DNA of 13,594 nt, from the NCBI GenBank assembly GCA_964389475.1, contig CAYMFD010000103.1:1-13594 (forward strand), given 5' to 3'. Below are positions 1-6,629 of the stretch, in pieces (within the stretch, counting starts at the first letter, position 1; every line of letters starts with the position of its first letter). The notes beneath the pieces were generated by a model. That model was not told the DNA's origin. It did no database searches and was given only the letters and a program-made list of their open reading frames with translations. The DNA is from CAYMFD01 sp964389475. Lineage in GTDB: Bacteria > Bacteroidota > Bacteroidia > Chitinophagales > Saprospiraceae. A program made the translations under genes and the position numbers.

Positions 1-63
1 TTGACCTATTAATTCAAAACAGCTAAATATTATCGAAACGACTAAAATAAAATACGCCTTCAT
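1..63 (-). CDS. Partial gene: N-terminal signal peptide of an exported protein
   Basis: Read leftward from an ATG at 63-61, the frame stays open to the window edge (21 codons). It gives MKAYFILVVSIIFSCFELIGQ. This has the shape of a bacterial signal peptide: a basic residue at position 3, a hydrophobic core from about 4 to 14, and a short polar end. Cleavage before or near Gln21 would be typical of Bacteroidota secreted proteins. Cys15 preceded by IFS is a weaker lipobox candidate, so a lipoprotein is also possible. A full-match -7 box (143-150) and a 10-bp leader hairpin (84-113) lie upstream in the right orientation, which supports a real start. The mature protein is outside the window, so no function can be assigned. 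Confidence 0.6.
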   Translation of the reverse strand, partial: MKAYFILVVSIIFSCFELIGQ

Positions 64-80
64 GAGTTATTTTTATTAGA

Positions 81-116
81 TATAATATCAGATACACATA
101 TGAATCTGATATTGTA
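81..116 (-). repeat. Stem-loop in the leader of the left-edge gene
   Basis: AATATCAGAT (84-93) and ATCTGATATT (104-113) are perfect 10-bp inverted repeats around a 10-base loop. A wobble pair and two further A-T pairs extend the stem to 81-116. It sits between the probable transcription start (about 137) and the ATG at 63, so it would fold in the 5' leader. No T-run follows on either strand, so it does not look like a simple intrinsic terminator. It could be a translational control element, an mRNA stabiliser or a protein-binding palindrome. Confidence 0.5.
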
Positions 117-142
117 ATGTGCAGAACATTAACCTTCAGATG

Positions 143-171
143 CAAATATAGTCAATTTTCGAGCTACCATA
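143..171 (-). promoter_or_regulatory. Bacteroidota-type promoter for the left-edge exported gene
   Basis: On the minus strand TATATTTG (150 to 143) matches the Bacteroidota -7 consensus TAnnTTTG exactly. A TATG (171 to 168), three of four matches to the -33 box TTTG, lies 17 bases upstream of it. Transcription would begin near 137, giving a leader of about 70-75 bases before the ATG at 63 that includes the 84-113 hairpin. Inferred from sequence only. Confidence 0.45.
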
Positions 172-214
172 ACCGTTAACTGCTAGAAAACGACCGTTTA
201 CTAGTTTATGAGGC

Positions 215-222
215 TATATTTG
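215..222 (+). promoter_or_regulatory. Orphan -7 box (TATATTTG) pointing into the gene-free stretch
   Basis: An exact TAnnTTTG match on the plus strand. No convincing TTTG lies at the -33 spacing, and no open reading frame follows within 450 bases until the membrane protein at 673. If active it would start a transcript near 229 that covers the hairpin-rich region 315-574. It could be chance, since the sequence is AT-rich here. Confidence 0.25.
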
Positions 223-672
223 GACATCATCTGGTTCTGAAGGCTTCCTTAGAATTCGCATCTGAGACCAGATCATCCTCAGTGGGTGGTATAAAAGGCT
301 TGATCCTACAAGAATTGCTTCGCGTACTTAAAGCAACACCCCAACTTCACTTGCTCGCTTGCATGTTTACCCGTCTCATATACTTTGTAGGCAGATCATT
401 CTTGTTTAAGTCAGCTCCTTCTTAATCTTAGACATTGATTGTACGCTAATACCCTTTATCTGGGCATTTAGCAGTCTTGCTACCACTCTTTCTGTCTGTC
501 AGGTCCATCCTGACTGCAACCGTGCCTACCAGTCTCTTGCGCTAGTTTATACTTTCATTCTGAAATACTGGTAGTATCAATTTATCACGTCAACGTTAAT
601 CCAGTATAAATCCTTAAGTTGCGTGACTTGACTTTATTACGCTAGTGATACAGCACTGATAACTCTATATCT
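223..672. other. Gene-free stretch with a series of perfect hairpins
   Basis: No credible coding region was found in either direction. The stretch contains several perfect inverted repeats: ATCTG/CAGAT (260-273), TTGCTT/AAGCAA (315-336), TAGCA/TGCTA with a four-base loop (469-482), GTCAGG/CCTGAC with a five-base loop (498-514), and CTACCAGT/ACTGGTAG (526-533 with 567-574) enclosing TTTCA/TGAAA (553-565). They could belong to an unidentified structured RNA, to the leader of the gene at 673, or to a decayed element. I recognised no tRNA, tmRNA, RNase P or SRP signature, and no clear promoter directly before 673. Confidence 0.35.
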
Positions 673-2535
673 ATGTCTCTCAGATCATACCTACTGCTAG
701 GCGTTGTCGTCATCACCATGATTGCAACGATAGCATCAGAAAGATATAAGACCATGGTAGTCGGTGGTGGTGACTCTTGGGGCTACTATAGCTATCTACC
801 AGCACTTTTCATCCATGACGACTTATCATCTTTACAGTCGACGTTAGAGGTTAGGAAGTCGTTTAACCCCCACTACGTACAGGAGGATGCAAATGGTATG
901 CTGAGAGTAGGAGAGGCTCCTGGCTATGGCAATAAGAACGTGATAAAGTATACCTACGGCGTATCCGTATTCTTAGCACCAGCGTTTGTGGCTGCACACG
1001 TCATTGCCTCGCTTTCAGATAGCTTCGTTGCCAATGGATACAGTAGTATCTATATCTTATTGCTGTACCTGGTCATCATTCTCTATGCAGCAGTAGGATT
1101 ACACTATCTAGCCAAATACCTCGATCATTACTTGCCTACAGGCATTACAAATTGGGTTGTGCTTACACTGGCTTTCGCCACCAATCTACTGTATTTCATT
1201 ACGATCAATAATGTGATGTCACACCCCGTCCAATTTATGCTCTGGTCACTCCTATTGTATAATAGCTATCGCTACTTTAAGGAAGGTCGGCAGATGGTAT
1301 CGTTAATAGGTATGGCAGTGTGCATCGGCTTTATCTGCATCATACGACCAGTAGAGCTATTTTGCGTTTTAATACCTCTACTGTATAGTTTTGAAAAAGG
1401 TCCTTCAGGCAAGACAATGCTCAGTGAGTTTTTCACGCCAGGCTACCACAAGCACCTACTAATTGCCGTCTCGATTGGCCTAGTGATCTTGCTACCCCAA
1501 CTTATTTACTGGTATACACAGACAGGACATCTAGTCTATGATTCTTATCTTAATGAGAACTTTGACTTCACCAATTGTCAATGGTTTGCTGGGTTATTCT
1601 CTTTCAACAATGGATTTTTCGCCTATTCACCCGTCATGATACTCAGTATGGTTGGCATCTCAGTGGGACTGCGCAAGCAGAGTAAGTTGATGCTTACTAT
1701 CATTGCCATATTCGCTACGCATGCTTTTATCAGCTACTCCTGGTGGTACTGGAATTATATCAATGGTTTTGGCAGCCGCATAATGGTGGAAATACTGCCG
1801 ATCTTGGCCTTACCGCTTGGGTACTTTATCTGGACTATTTCCAATAAATGGAAGTGGGCTTACCTGGTGATCCTACTTCCCTGTATCGGTGTCAACGCCA
1901 TGCAAACTTGGCAATCTCACAAAGGACTACTATACACGGACTACGCTAATTTCAACTATCTAAGGCAAACCTTCGGTGCCTCTAGTCATGAGCTAGAGCA
2001 TAGTGTAGCCTATGATCTAGACATGTACCAGTATGATGACTATCGGTGCGGTGAGACTATATACTTCAATGATTTTGAAAAGGATGACACTCTATCTGCT
2101 ATCAAGCAGCTGGATGTCATCGGCAAACACTACTACTGCATTACAGACTCCGTAGAGGCTGATTTTGGGTCAATCTTGATACCAAATGAGGATCTGATAA
2201 AAAACGAAGTATACCAATATCTCCAATTCAATTTTGACCTATATATCGTCAATCAAGTCTCAGGGCTATGGACCTCTTCTGTAATCGACATATCATATGT
2301 CAAAGACAACAGAGTCCTAGAAAGCAAAAACATAAGGCTCTTCAATAAAACAGGAGAAGGAGATAAGCGGTCATTGTTTTGGGGGCAGACAGGTGTGGTA
2401 AGTAATGTCACTGCTTATGTAGAACCCCATCAACTAGTGAAGGAAGGCGCCGATGTGAAGATCAAGTTCTACAAGCAAAAAGGTACTCCTGAGCTATTTA
2501 TCGATAATTATAGAATTAGCTACTGCGAGCGGTAG
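673..2535 (+). CDS. Polytopic membrane protein, glycosyltransferase-C-like
   Basis: A 620-residue integral membrane protein. One membrane segment lies at about 5-22, then a long extracytoplasmic loop that begins GGGDSWGYYSYLPALF (31-46). About nine more hydrophobic segments follow between 95 and 410 (roughly 95-115, 125-147, 160-178, 185-200, 208-240, 260-281, 313-332, 338-357, 368-410). The C-terminal third (about 430-620) is soluble and probably extracytoplasmic. An acidic residue in the first loop, followed by many membrane spans and an FGSRIMVEILPILALPLG block (366-383), is the layout of GT-C fold enzymes that use polyprenyl-phosphate sugars. This fits cell-surface polysaccharide or glycoprotein assembly, but no exact family or substrate can be named. 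The gene stands alone, flanked by a 600-base gene-free stretch and 131 bases before the next gene. The stop is TAG. Confidence 0.7.
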   Translation: MSLRSYLLLGVVVITMIATIASERYKTMVVGGGDSWGYYSYLPALFIHDDLSSLQSTLEVRKSFNPHYVQEDANGMLRVGEAPGYGNKNVIKYTYGVSVFLAPAFVAAHVIASLSDSFVANGYSSIYILLLYLVIILYAAVGLHYLAKYLDHYLPTGITNWVVLTLAFATNLLYFITINNVMSHPVQFMLWSLLLYNSYRYFKEGRQMVSLIGMAVCIGFICIIRPVELFCVLIPLLYSFEKGPSGKTMLSEFFTPGYHKHLLIAVSIGLVILLPQLIYWYTQTGHLVYDSYLNENFDFTNCQWFAGLFSFNNGFFAYSPVMILSMVGISVGLRKQSKLMLTIIAIFATHAFISYSWWYWNYINGFGSRIMVEILPILALPLGYFIWTISNKWKWAYLVILLPCIGVNAMQTWQSHKGLLYTDYANFNYLRQTFGASSHELEHSVAYDLDMYQYDDYRCGETIYFNDFEKDDTLSAIKQLDVIGKHYYCITDSVEADFGSILIPNEDLIKNEVYQYLQFNFDLYIVNQVSGLWTSSVIDISYVKDNRVLESKNIRLFNKTGEGDKRSLFWGQTGVVSNVTAYVEPHQLVKEGADVKIKFYKQKGTPELFIDNYRISYCER

Positions 2536-2605
2536 GCATGGATTATCCACTAGTAAATGTGAGACTCGGCTTATAGACTAGCACGGATTCTTTTGATAAG
2601 TGTCT

Positions 2606-2613
2606 TAGTTTTG
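2606..2613 (+). promoter_or_regulatory. -7 box of the secreted endonuclease gene
   Basis: TAGTTTTG fits TAnnTTTG exactly and lies 53 bases before the ATG at 2667. No TTTG is found at the usual 17-21-base spacing; the nearest (2592-2595) is only 10 bases upstream. This is a candidate with half the expected signal. Transcription from here would start near 2620. Confidence 0.35.
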
Positions 2614-2666
2614 ATTTCTAGTTATTGGCCCAGCTCATTTCATCTAACTCGTCTACCTTTACGACC

Positions 2667-3734
2667 ATGAAAGCTAGCTTGATCGCCCTATCCCTACTCC
2701 TGTCGCTATCGGCTGGTTTACATGCACAATTTTACTTTACCCCTGTATCCTCTGACCTGAGCGATGAGAGTCTACTGACTGAGCTTCGGGCCACCTACAA
2801 GACATCGACAGTACTCGACGATTCTGGCGTTAAGGATACCTTGATGGCTGTCATCTATTATGATCGTGACCTAGAGCAGGTATCATGCGTATACACGCAA
2901 CACGTCAAGCCACTATCCCCTAATAGCGATGACCCTAATCAGGAAGTCTTCGATAATGGGGCATCGAGTGGCCTTAACGTCGAGCATATCTATCCGCGTG
3001 CCAAAGGGGCTAGCATAGGCATTGCCAACTCTGACATGCATCATCTTGCCCCAGCCAAAGTCAACGTCAATGCCGATCGCGGCAACCTACCCTTCGGCGA
3101 GAATAATGATAACCAGACCGACAGGTGGTACTGGCAGTCCTCTCAGCGAACGAGCCGCCCTACAACCAATATCGATCAGTATAGCGAGTGGCTCACGAAC
3201 AGTGCTTTTGAGCCACGTGAAGACTTTAAGGGAAATGTGGCTCGGGCTGTCATGTACTTCTACACGATGTATACGGCACAAGCGGACAATGCCGACCCTA
3301 CCTTCTTCTCAAGTCAAATTGATATGCTGTGTGACTGGCACTATGCTGATCCAGTAGACAGTGCCGAGTGGCACCGTACTTGGCTGATCGCCGATTATCA
3401 AGAGGGCAAGCCCAATCCTTTCGTACTAGACTGTAGCGTAGCAGCACGATCCTACTGCCCCGAGATAGATGCAACTTGCCAGCAGACCGTAGATGTAGAG
3501 GAGACAGCTGTCGTCTCAGCCCTTATGATATCACCCAACCCTAGTGATGGTCTTATCACCATCGCAGGTCTTACAGCTGACGATCCTATCGTGGTCTTTA
3601 ATGCCTATGGCGCCGAAGTACTCAGGACCACAGCCACGCAGCACAGTACCTCCTTAGACTTACGAGAGCAAGAGGCAGGTTTGTTTTTTGTCGTGACGCC
3701 AGCGGGATCGCAGCAGGTCGTTTTGATACACTAG
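2667..3734 (+). CDS. Secreted endonuclease I family nuclease with type IX secretion sorting domain
   Basis: A 355-residue exported nuclease. The start chosen is the ATG at 2667, because it begins a clean signal peptide (MKASLIALSLLLSLSAGLHAQ). An in-frame TTG at 2625 would add 14 polar residues ahead of it. The endonuclease I (EndA/His-Me finger) core is clear: NVEHIYPRA (104-112) with the catalytic His107, DMHHLAPAKVNVNADRGN (123-140), KGNVARAVMYFYTMY (188-202), and NPFVLDC (250-256). From about 285 the tail has the SPNPSDG motif (289-295) and a beta-rich end, the usual Por sorting domain that sends proteins through the type IX system to the surface or medium. Likely role: degrading extracellular DNA or RNA for nutrients. 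The stop is TAG. A hairpin follows at 3746-3770. Confidence 0.88.
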   Translation: MKASLIALSLLLSLSAGLHAQFYFTPVSSDLSDESLLTELRATYKTSTVLDDSGVKDTLMAVIYYDRDLEQVSCVYTQHVKPLSPNSDDPNQEVFDNGASSGLNVEHIYPRAKGASIGIANSDMHHLAPAKVNVNADRGNLPFGENNDNQTDRWYWQSSQRTSRPTTNIDQYSEWLTNSAFEPREDFKGNVARAVMYFYTMYTAQADNADPTFFSSQIDMLCDWHYADPVDSAEWHRTWLIADYQEGKPNPFVLDCSVAARSYCPEIDATCQQTVDVEETAVVSALMISPNPSDGLITIAGLTADDPIVVFNAYGAEVLRTTATQHSTSLDLREQEAGLFFVVTPAGSQQVVLIH

Positions 3735-3745
3735 GAAGAGAAAGT

Positions 3746-3770
3746 ACTATGCGGACCGGACCGACATAGT
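3746..3770 (+). terminator. Possible transcription terminator between convergent genes
   Basis: ACTATG (3746-3751) pairs with CATAGT (3765-3770). CGG (3752-3754) pairs with CCG (3761-3763), leaving one bulged A and a six-base loop. The stem lies 11 bases after the endonuclease stop and between two converging genes, where a terminator is expected. No strong T-run follows (GATTCGTGTTATTT), so the call is tentative. A second, weaker hairpin (TCGC-ATAA-GCGA, 3806-3817) lies nearer the pspC-domain gene. Confidence 0.4.
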
Positions 3771-3834
3771 GATTCGTGTTATTTGTGAAGATTGGTGTCT
3801 TAAAGTCGCATAAGCGAAGACAGAATAGAATCCC

Positions 3835-4047
3835 TTAGTTCCACGCAACTAGACTCCTACGTATATACCTTTTCACATTGAGCCAAAAGGCGGCAGCTAG
3901 GTATAAGATCACTGGCGAACCAAAGGTGAAAAATGAGGTGTAGACAAAATAAACCCTGACAACCTCCGCCTTGATACCCATCTTATCCGCCAGATACTGA
4001 CAGACTCCAAAAGCTGATCGTTCTATGATGGGTATAATCTTTTTCAT
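3835..4047 (-). CDS. PspC-domain small membrane protein
   Basis: A 70-residue protein that is almost entirely a PspC domain. GVCQYLADKMGIKAEVVRVY (14-33) matches the amphipathic start of the domain, and YTSFFTFGSPVILYLAAAFWL (36-56) is the membrane span that follows, ending in a basic tail. PspC proteins sit in the inner membrane; in enterobacteria PspC signals envelope stress to the Psp system, but in Bacteroidota these short stand-alone versions have no settled role. The ATG at 4047 is chosen although the frame extends upstream: the candidate promoter (4082-4113) lies inside that extension, so the longer form would not be transcribed from it. No pspA or pspF is in the window. The stop is TAA, one of three non-TAG stops here. 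Confidence 0.82.
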   Translation of the reverse strand: MKKIIPIIERSAFGVCQYLADKMGIKAEVVRVYFVYTSFFTFGSPVILYLAAAFWLNVKRYIRRSLVAWN

Positions 4048-4081
4048 GCTGATAATTTGGCGATATATCGAAAGCGTAGTA

Positions 4082-4113
4082 CAAAGATGCCGCTTGCTCT
4101 TCAATGTTGCAAA
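4082..4113 (-). promoter_or_regulatory. Promoter of the PspC-domain gene
   Basis: On the minus strand TTTG (4113 to 4110), a 20-base spacer, then CATCTTTG (4089 to 4082). This matches TTTG-N(17-21)-TAnnTTTG with one change (C for the first T). Transcription would start near 4075, about 28 bases before the ATG, which helps fix the start codon. Confidence 0.6.
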
Positions 4114-4171
4114 CTTTCGTTTGTCTAACAAATATACTAAAAACATAAACAAGAAGATCAATTGTCGGATT

Positions 4172-4201
4172 CTTGCAGCACGCAGGAGGTTACTACCTTT
4201 G
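4172..4201 (+). promoter_or_regulatory. Promoter of the ALDH-mgsA unit
   Basis: CTTG (4172-4175), an 18-base spacer and TACCTTTG (4194-4201, exact TAnnTTTG). Transcription would start near 4207, leaving a leader of about 63 bases. ATAACA/TGTTAT (4207-4212 with 4229-4234), with an inner GCA/TGC pairing, would form a small hairpin right at the 5' end of that transcript. Confidence 0.6.
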
Positions 4202-4270
4202 TAGCCATAACATTGCACTACACTGCGGTGTTATCAAACCTACTTTTCAGACCATAGAAAACAAACAGTA

Positions 4271-5800
4271 ATGGACAAGGATTTTTTGGTATCACTAGGC
4301 TTACAGGCTAGCAATGACGGCACCAGTACAGGCCGATCGTGGATGAAGGGATCAGAGATGATAGACAGCTACTCTCCAGTAGATGGCAAGATGATCGGCT
4401 CTACGTCGGTAACTAGCAAGAGTGACTATGACCAGGTGATCAAGACGGCTCAGACAGCAGCGATCACATGGAGAGATATACCCGCTCCCAAGCGAGGAGA
4501 AATCGTACGTCAGTATGGCGATGTACTACGAGCTAACAAAGATGCACTGGGCCGCCTAGTATCGTATGAGATGGGTAAGTCTCTGCAGGAGGGCTGGGGC
4601 GAAGTACAGGAGATGATCGACATCTGTGACTTCGCAGTAGGCCTTAGTCGACAGCTATATGGCCTGACTATGCATAGCGAAAGACCCAACCACCGGATGT
4701 ACGAGCAATGGCATCCTCTAGGCATCGTAGGTATCATATCAGCCTTTAACTTCCCAGTAGCGGTATGGTCATGGAATGCTATGATCGCGATGGTATGTGG
4801 TGATGTATGTGTATGGAAGCCAAGTGAGAAGACACCCTTGTGCGGCGTCGCTTGCCAAAACCTACTCCAGCAAGTCCTACATGACAATGACCTACCAGAG
4901 GGCATATCTTGCCTGATCAATGGTGATTACAAGGTAGGTGAGTTTATGACGACCGACCGCAGAGTCACGCTAGTATCAGCTACAGGTAGTACTCGTATGG
5001 GTAAGATCGTAGGCGCTACTGTGGCCAAGCGTCTAGGCAAGACGCTACTAGAGTTAGGTGGTAACAATGCTATCATCGTCACGCCTAACGCCGATATGAA
5101 TCTACTCTTGACAGGTGCCGTATTTGGTGCTGTAGGTACTTGTGGTCAGCGCTGTACGAGTACACGTCGCCTGATCATACATGAGGATGTCTATGAGGAA
5201 GTCAAGCAAAAACTAGTAAGTGCCTATCCACAACTAAAAATCGGCAATCCGCTAGATCAGAATAACCACGTAGGCCCACTGATCGACAAAGACTCGGTCA
5301 ACACCTATCTCAAAGCCCTAGAATCCGTCAAGGAGCAAGGTGGTAAAATATTAATCGAAGGCGGTGTCCTTGATGGACCAGGCTATGAGAGCGGCTGCTA
5401 CGTTAAACCTGCAGTTGCTGAGGTAAGCAACGACCTACAGATCGTCCAGCATGAGACTTTCGCACCGATACTATATCTCATCAAGTACTCCGGCGACCTG
5501 CAAAATGCGATCGCTATACAAAACGATGTACCCCAGGGACTATCCTCTGCGATCATGACGACCAGCATGAGAGAGTCAGAGCTATTCTTATCTGCCAATG
5601 GATCTGACTGTGGTATCGCCAATGTCAATATCGGTACCAGCGGAGCTGAGATCGGTGGTGCATTCGGTGGCGAGAAAGAGACAGGCGGTGGTAGAGAGTC
5701 AGGGTCTGATAGCTGGAAGGCATACATGCGCCGCCAGACCAATACCATCAACTACAGCACAGAACTACCCCTAGCACAGGGTATAGAATTTGACCTCTAG
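4271..5800 (+). CDS. ALDH7-family aldehyde dehydrogenase (aminoadipate-semialdehyde type)
   Basis: A full-length 509-residue NAD(P)-dependent aldehyde dehydrogenase. Key sites are present: Asn160 in SAFNFP, Lys183 in WKPSEKTP, the cofactor-loop SATGSTRMGK (236-245), the general base Glu261 in ELGGNN, the nucleophile Cys295 in CGQRCTSTRR, and Glu395 in HETFAP. The CGQRCTSTRR block and the C-terminal GGGRESGSDSWKAYMRRQ (472-489) are hallmarks of the ALDH7/antiquitin branch, whose members oxidise alpha-aminoadipic semialdehyde (piperideine-6-carboxylate) in lysine breakdown and also detoxify other aldehydes. The enzyme is cytoplasmic. Its substrate here is inferred from family, not shown. The methylglyoxal synthase gene starts 18 bases after the stop, so the two are probably co-transcribed. 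Leucine is often encoded by CTA and the stop is TAG. Confidence 0.92.
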   Translation: MDKDFLVSLGLQASNDGTSTGRSWMKGSEMIDSYSPVDGKMIGSTSVTSKSDYDQVIKTAQTAAITWRDIPAPKRGEIVRQYGDVLRANKDALGRLVSYEMGKSLQEGWGEVQEMIDICDFAVGLSRQLYGLTMHSERPNHRMYEQWHPLGIVGIISAFNFPVAVWSWNAMIAMVCGDVCVWKPSEKTPLCGVACQNLLQQVLHDNDLPEGISCLINGDYKVGEFMTTDRRVTLVSATGSTRMGKIVGATVAKRLGKTLLELGGNNAIIVTPNADMNLLLTGAVFGAVGTCGQRCTSTRRLIIHEDVYEEVKQKLVSAYPQLKIGNPLDQNNHVGPLIDKDSVNTYLKALESVKEQGGKILIEGGVLDGPGYESGCYVKPAVAEVSNDLQIVQHETFAPILYLIKYSGDLQNAIAIQNDVPQGLSSAIMTTSMRESELFLSANGSDCGIANVNIGTSGAEIGGAFGGEKETGGGRESGSDSWKAYMRRQTNTINYSTELPLAQGIEFDL

Positions 5801-5818
5801 GTCATAAAACATAACGAT

Positions 5819-6214
5819 ATGAGCAAAGACAAGATCAAGGTTGCCTTGATATCTCACGATGGTAAGAAGCCAGAGATGGTCTCCTTTGTCAATCAGCACA
5901 AAGACTTTCTGCTGGCACATACCGTCGTCTATGCTACCGGGACGACTGGTACTCATATCGAGCGAGAAGGATTCGACGTCGAGCGGTTACTCAGTGGACC
6001 GCTCGGTGGCGATGCTCAGATCGCAGCCATGATAGCTGTCGGTGAGATAGACTTAGTCATATTTTTCAGAGATCCACTAGATAAGCACCCGCATGAGCCA
6101 GATGTGCAGATGCTACTGCGCTTGTGCGACGTGCATAACATACCGCTGGCGACTAATCGTAAATCTGCCTTTTATATACTTAAGGGGATCGAGTCGGCTT
6201 ACTTTGGGGAGTAA
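5819..6214 (+). CDS. mgsA: Methylglyoxal synthase
   Basis: A 131-residue cytoplasmic enzyme that converts dihydroxyacetone phosphate to methylglyoxal and phosphate, a bypass that relieves phosphosugar build-up. The family pattern is complete: SHDGKK (12-17), the phosphate loop ATGTTG (39-44), SGPLGGDAQIAA (59-70) with the catalytic Asp65 (equivalent to Asp71 in E. coli), and IFFRDPLDKHPHEPDV (81-96) with Asp85, His92 and Asp95. The length is slightly shorter than the 152-residue E. coli enzyme because it lacks the N-terminal extension. It lies downstream of the aldehyde dehydrogenase with no Shine-Dalgarno sequence. Ten bases separate its TAA stop from the end of the converging thioesterase gene. 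Confidence 0.95.
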   Translation: MSKDKIKVALISHDGKKPEMVSFVNQHKDFLLAHTVVYATGTTGTHIEREGFDVERLLSGPLGGDAQIAAMIAVGEIDLVIFFRDPLDKHPHEPDVQMLLRLCDVHNIPLATNRKSAFYILKGIESAYFGE

Positions 6215-6224
6215 GAGCTAATTA

Positions 6225-6629
6225 CTACAGTCCTGTCACGTATAGGGTGCTCTCCATGGTGACGACAAGTACATCATCACAGGTGACCTGGACCTCGTAG
6301 TGGCCTAGTCGCTTAGATCGGCTACGCTGTACCGCTACTGCACGGATGGTCGCACCACTCTTGATAGGGGCATGGTAGGCGATACGATTATCCACCGTCA
6401 CTGCTACACCATCATACGTATTGGCAGCGAATGCGGCGGCACTATCTGCTAGCGCATAGGCTATACTGCCGTGGGCTATCCCAAAACCATTGCACATACT
6501 GGGCAAGACCGTCATCTCTACGACCGCATGACCGAGGTCTGCTGATACCAAGTCCATCCCTAGCTGCTGTGAGTACAAGTCAGCGTTGTACATCTTGTCA
6601 AGGATGAGCTTTTTGTAGTCTTTAGGCAT
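6225..6629 (-). CDS. PaaI-type hotdog-fold acyl-CoA thioesterase
   Basis: A 134-residue single-hotdog protein. NGFGIAHGSIAYALADSAAA (47-66) is the PaaI signature with Asn47, His53 and Asp62; the family usually has HGG, here HGS. The later strands (DNRIAYHAPIKSGATIRAVA, 80-99) fit the same family. PaaI enzymes hydrolyse CoA thioesters of phenylacetate-type acids, normally as tetramers. No other phenylacetate-pathway gene is nearby, so a general CoA-releasing role is more likely than dedicated phenylacetate degradation. Its ATG overlaps the end of the upstream SAM hydrolase gene by 8 bases, which implies co-transcription and translational coupling. Stop TAG. Confidence 0.85.
   Translation of the reverse strand: MPKDYKKLILDKMYNADLYSQQLGMDLVSADLGHAVVEMTVLPSMCNGFGIAHGSIAYALADSAAAFAANTYDGVAVTVDNRIAYHAPIKSGATIRAVAVQRSRSKRLGHYEVQVTCDDVLVVTMESTLYVTGL

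Larger units (their letters stand above)
133..243. repeat. Imperfect inverted repeat carrying two outward-facing -7 boxes
   Basis: The left arm (133-151) contains CAAATATAG (143-151); the right arm begins with its exact reverse complement CTATATTTG (214-222). Beyond this core the arms continue to match in blocks: CAGATG/CCTTCAG on the left against CATC (225-228) and CTGAAGG (237-243) on the right, with short insertions on the right. Each arm holds TATATTTG reading away from the centre. This may be a symmetrical divergent promoter or the trace of a small element. No transposase is present nearby. Confidence 0.4.

Noticed and set aside
241..500. Possible decayed coding region on the minus strand
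   Set aside because: Short stop-free pieces (for example around 500-410 and 395-315) look somewhat protein-like but lie in different frames with stops between them, and none matches a family I recognise.
498..514. GC-rich hairpin as intrinsic terminator
   Set aside because: No T-run follows on either strand and no gene ends nearby.
2625..2666. TTG start extending the endonuclease by 14 residues
   Set aside because: The extension is polar and would bury the signal peptide; the ATG at 2667 begins a textbook signal sequence.
4048..4218. Upstream extension of the PspC-domain protein to 127 residues
   Set aside because: The extension contains the probable promoter (4082-4113) and has no similarity to PspC proteins.
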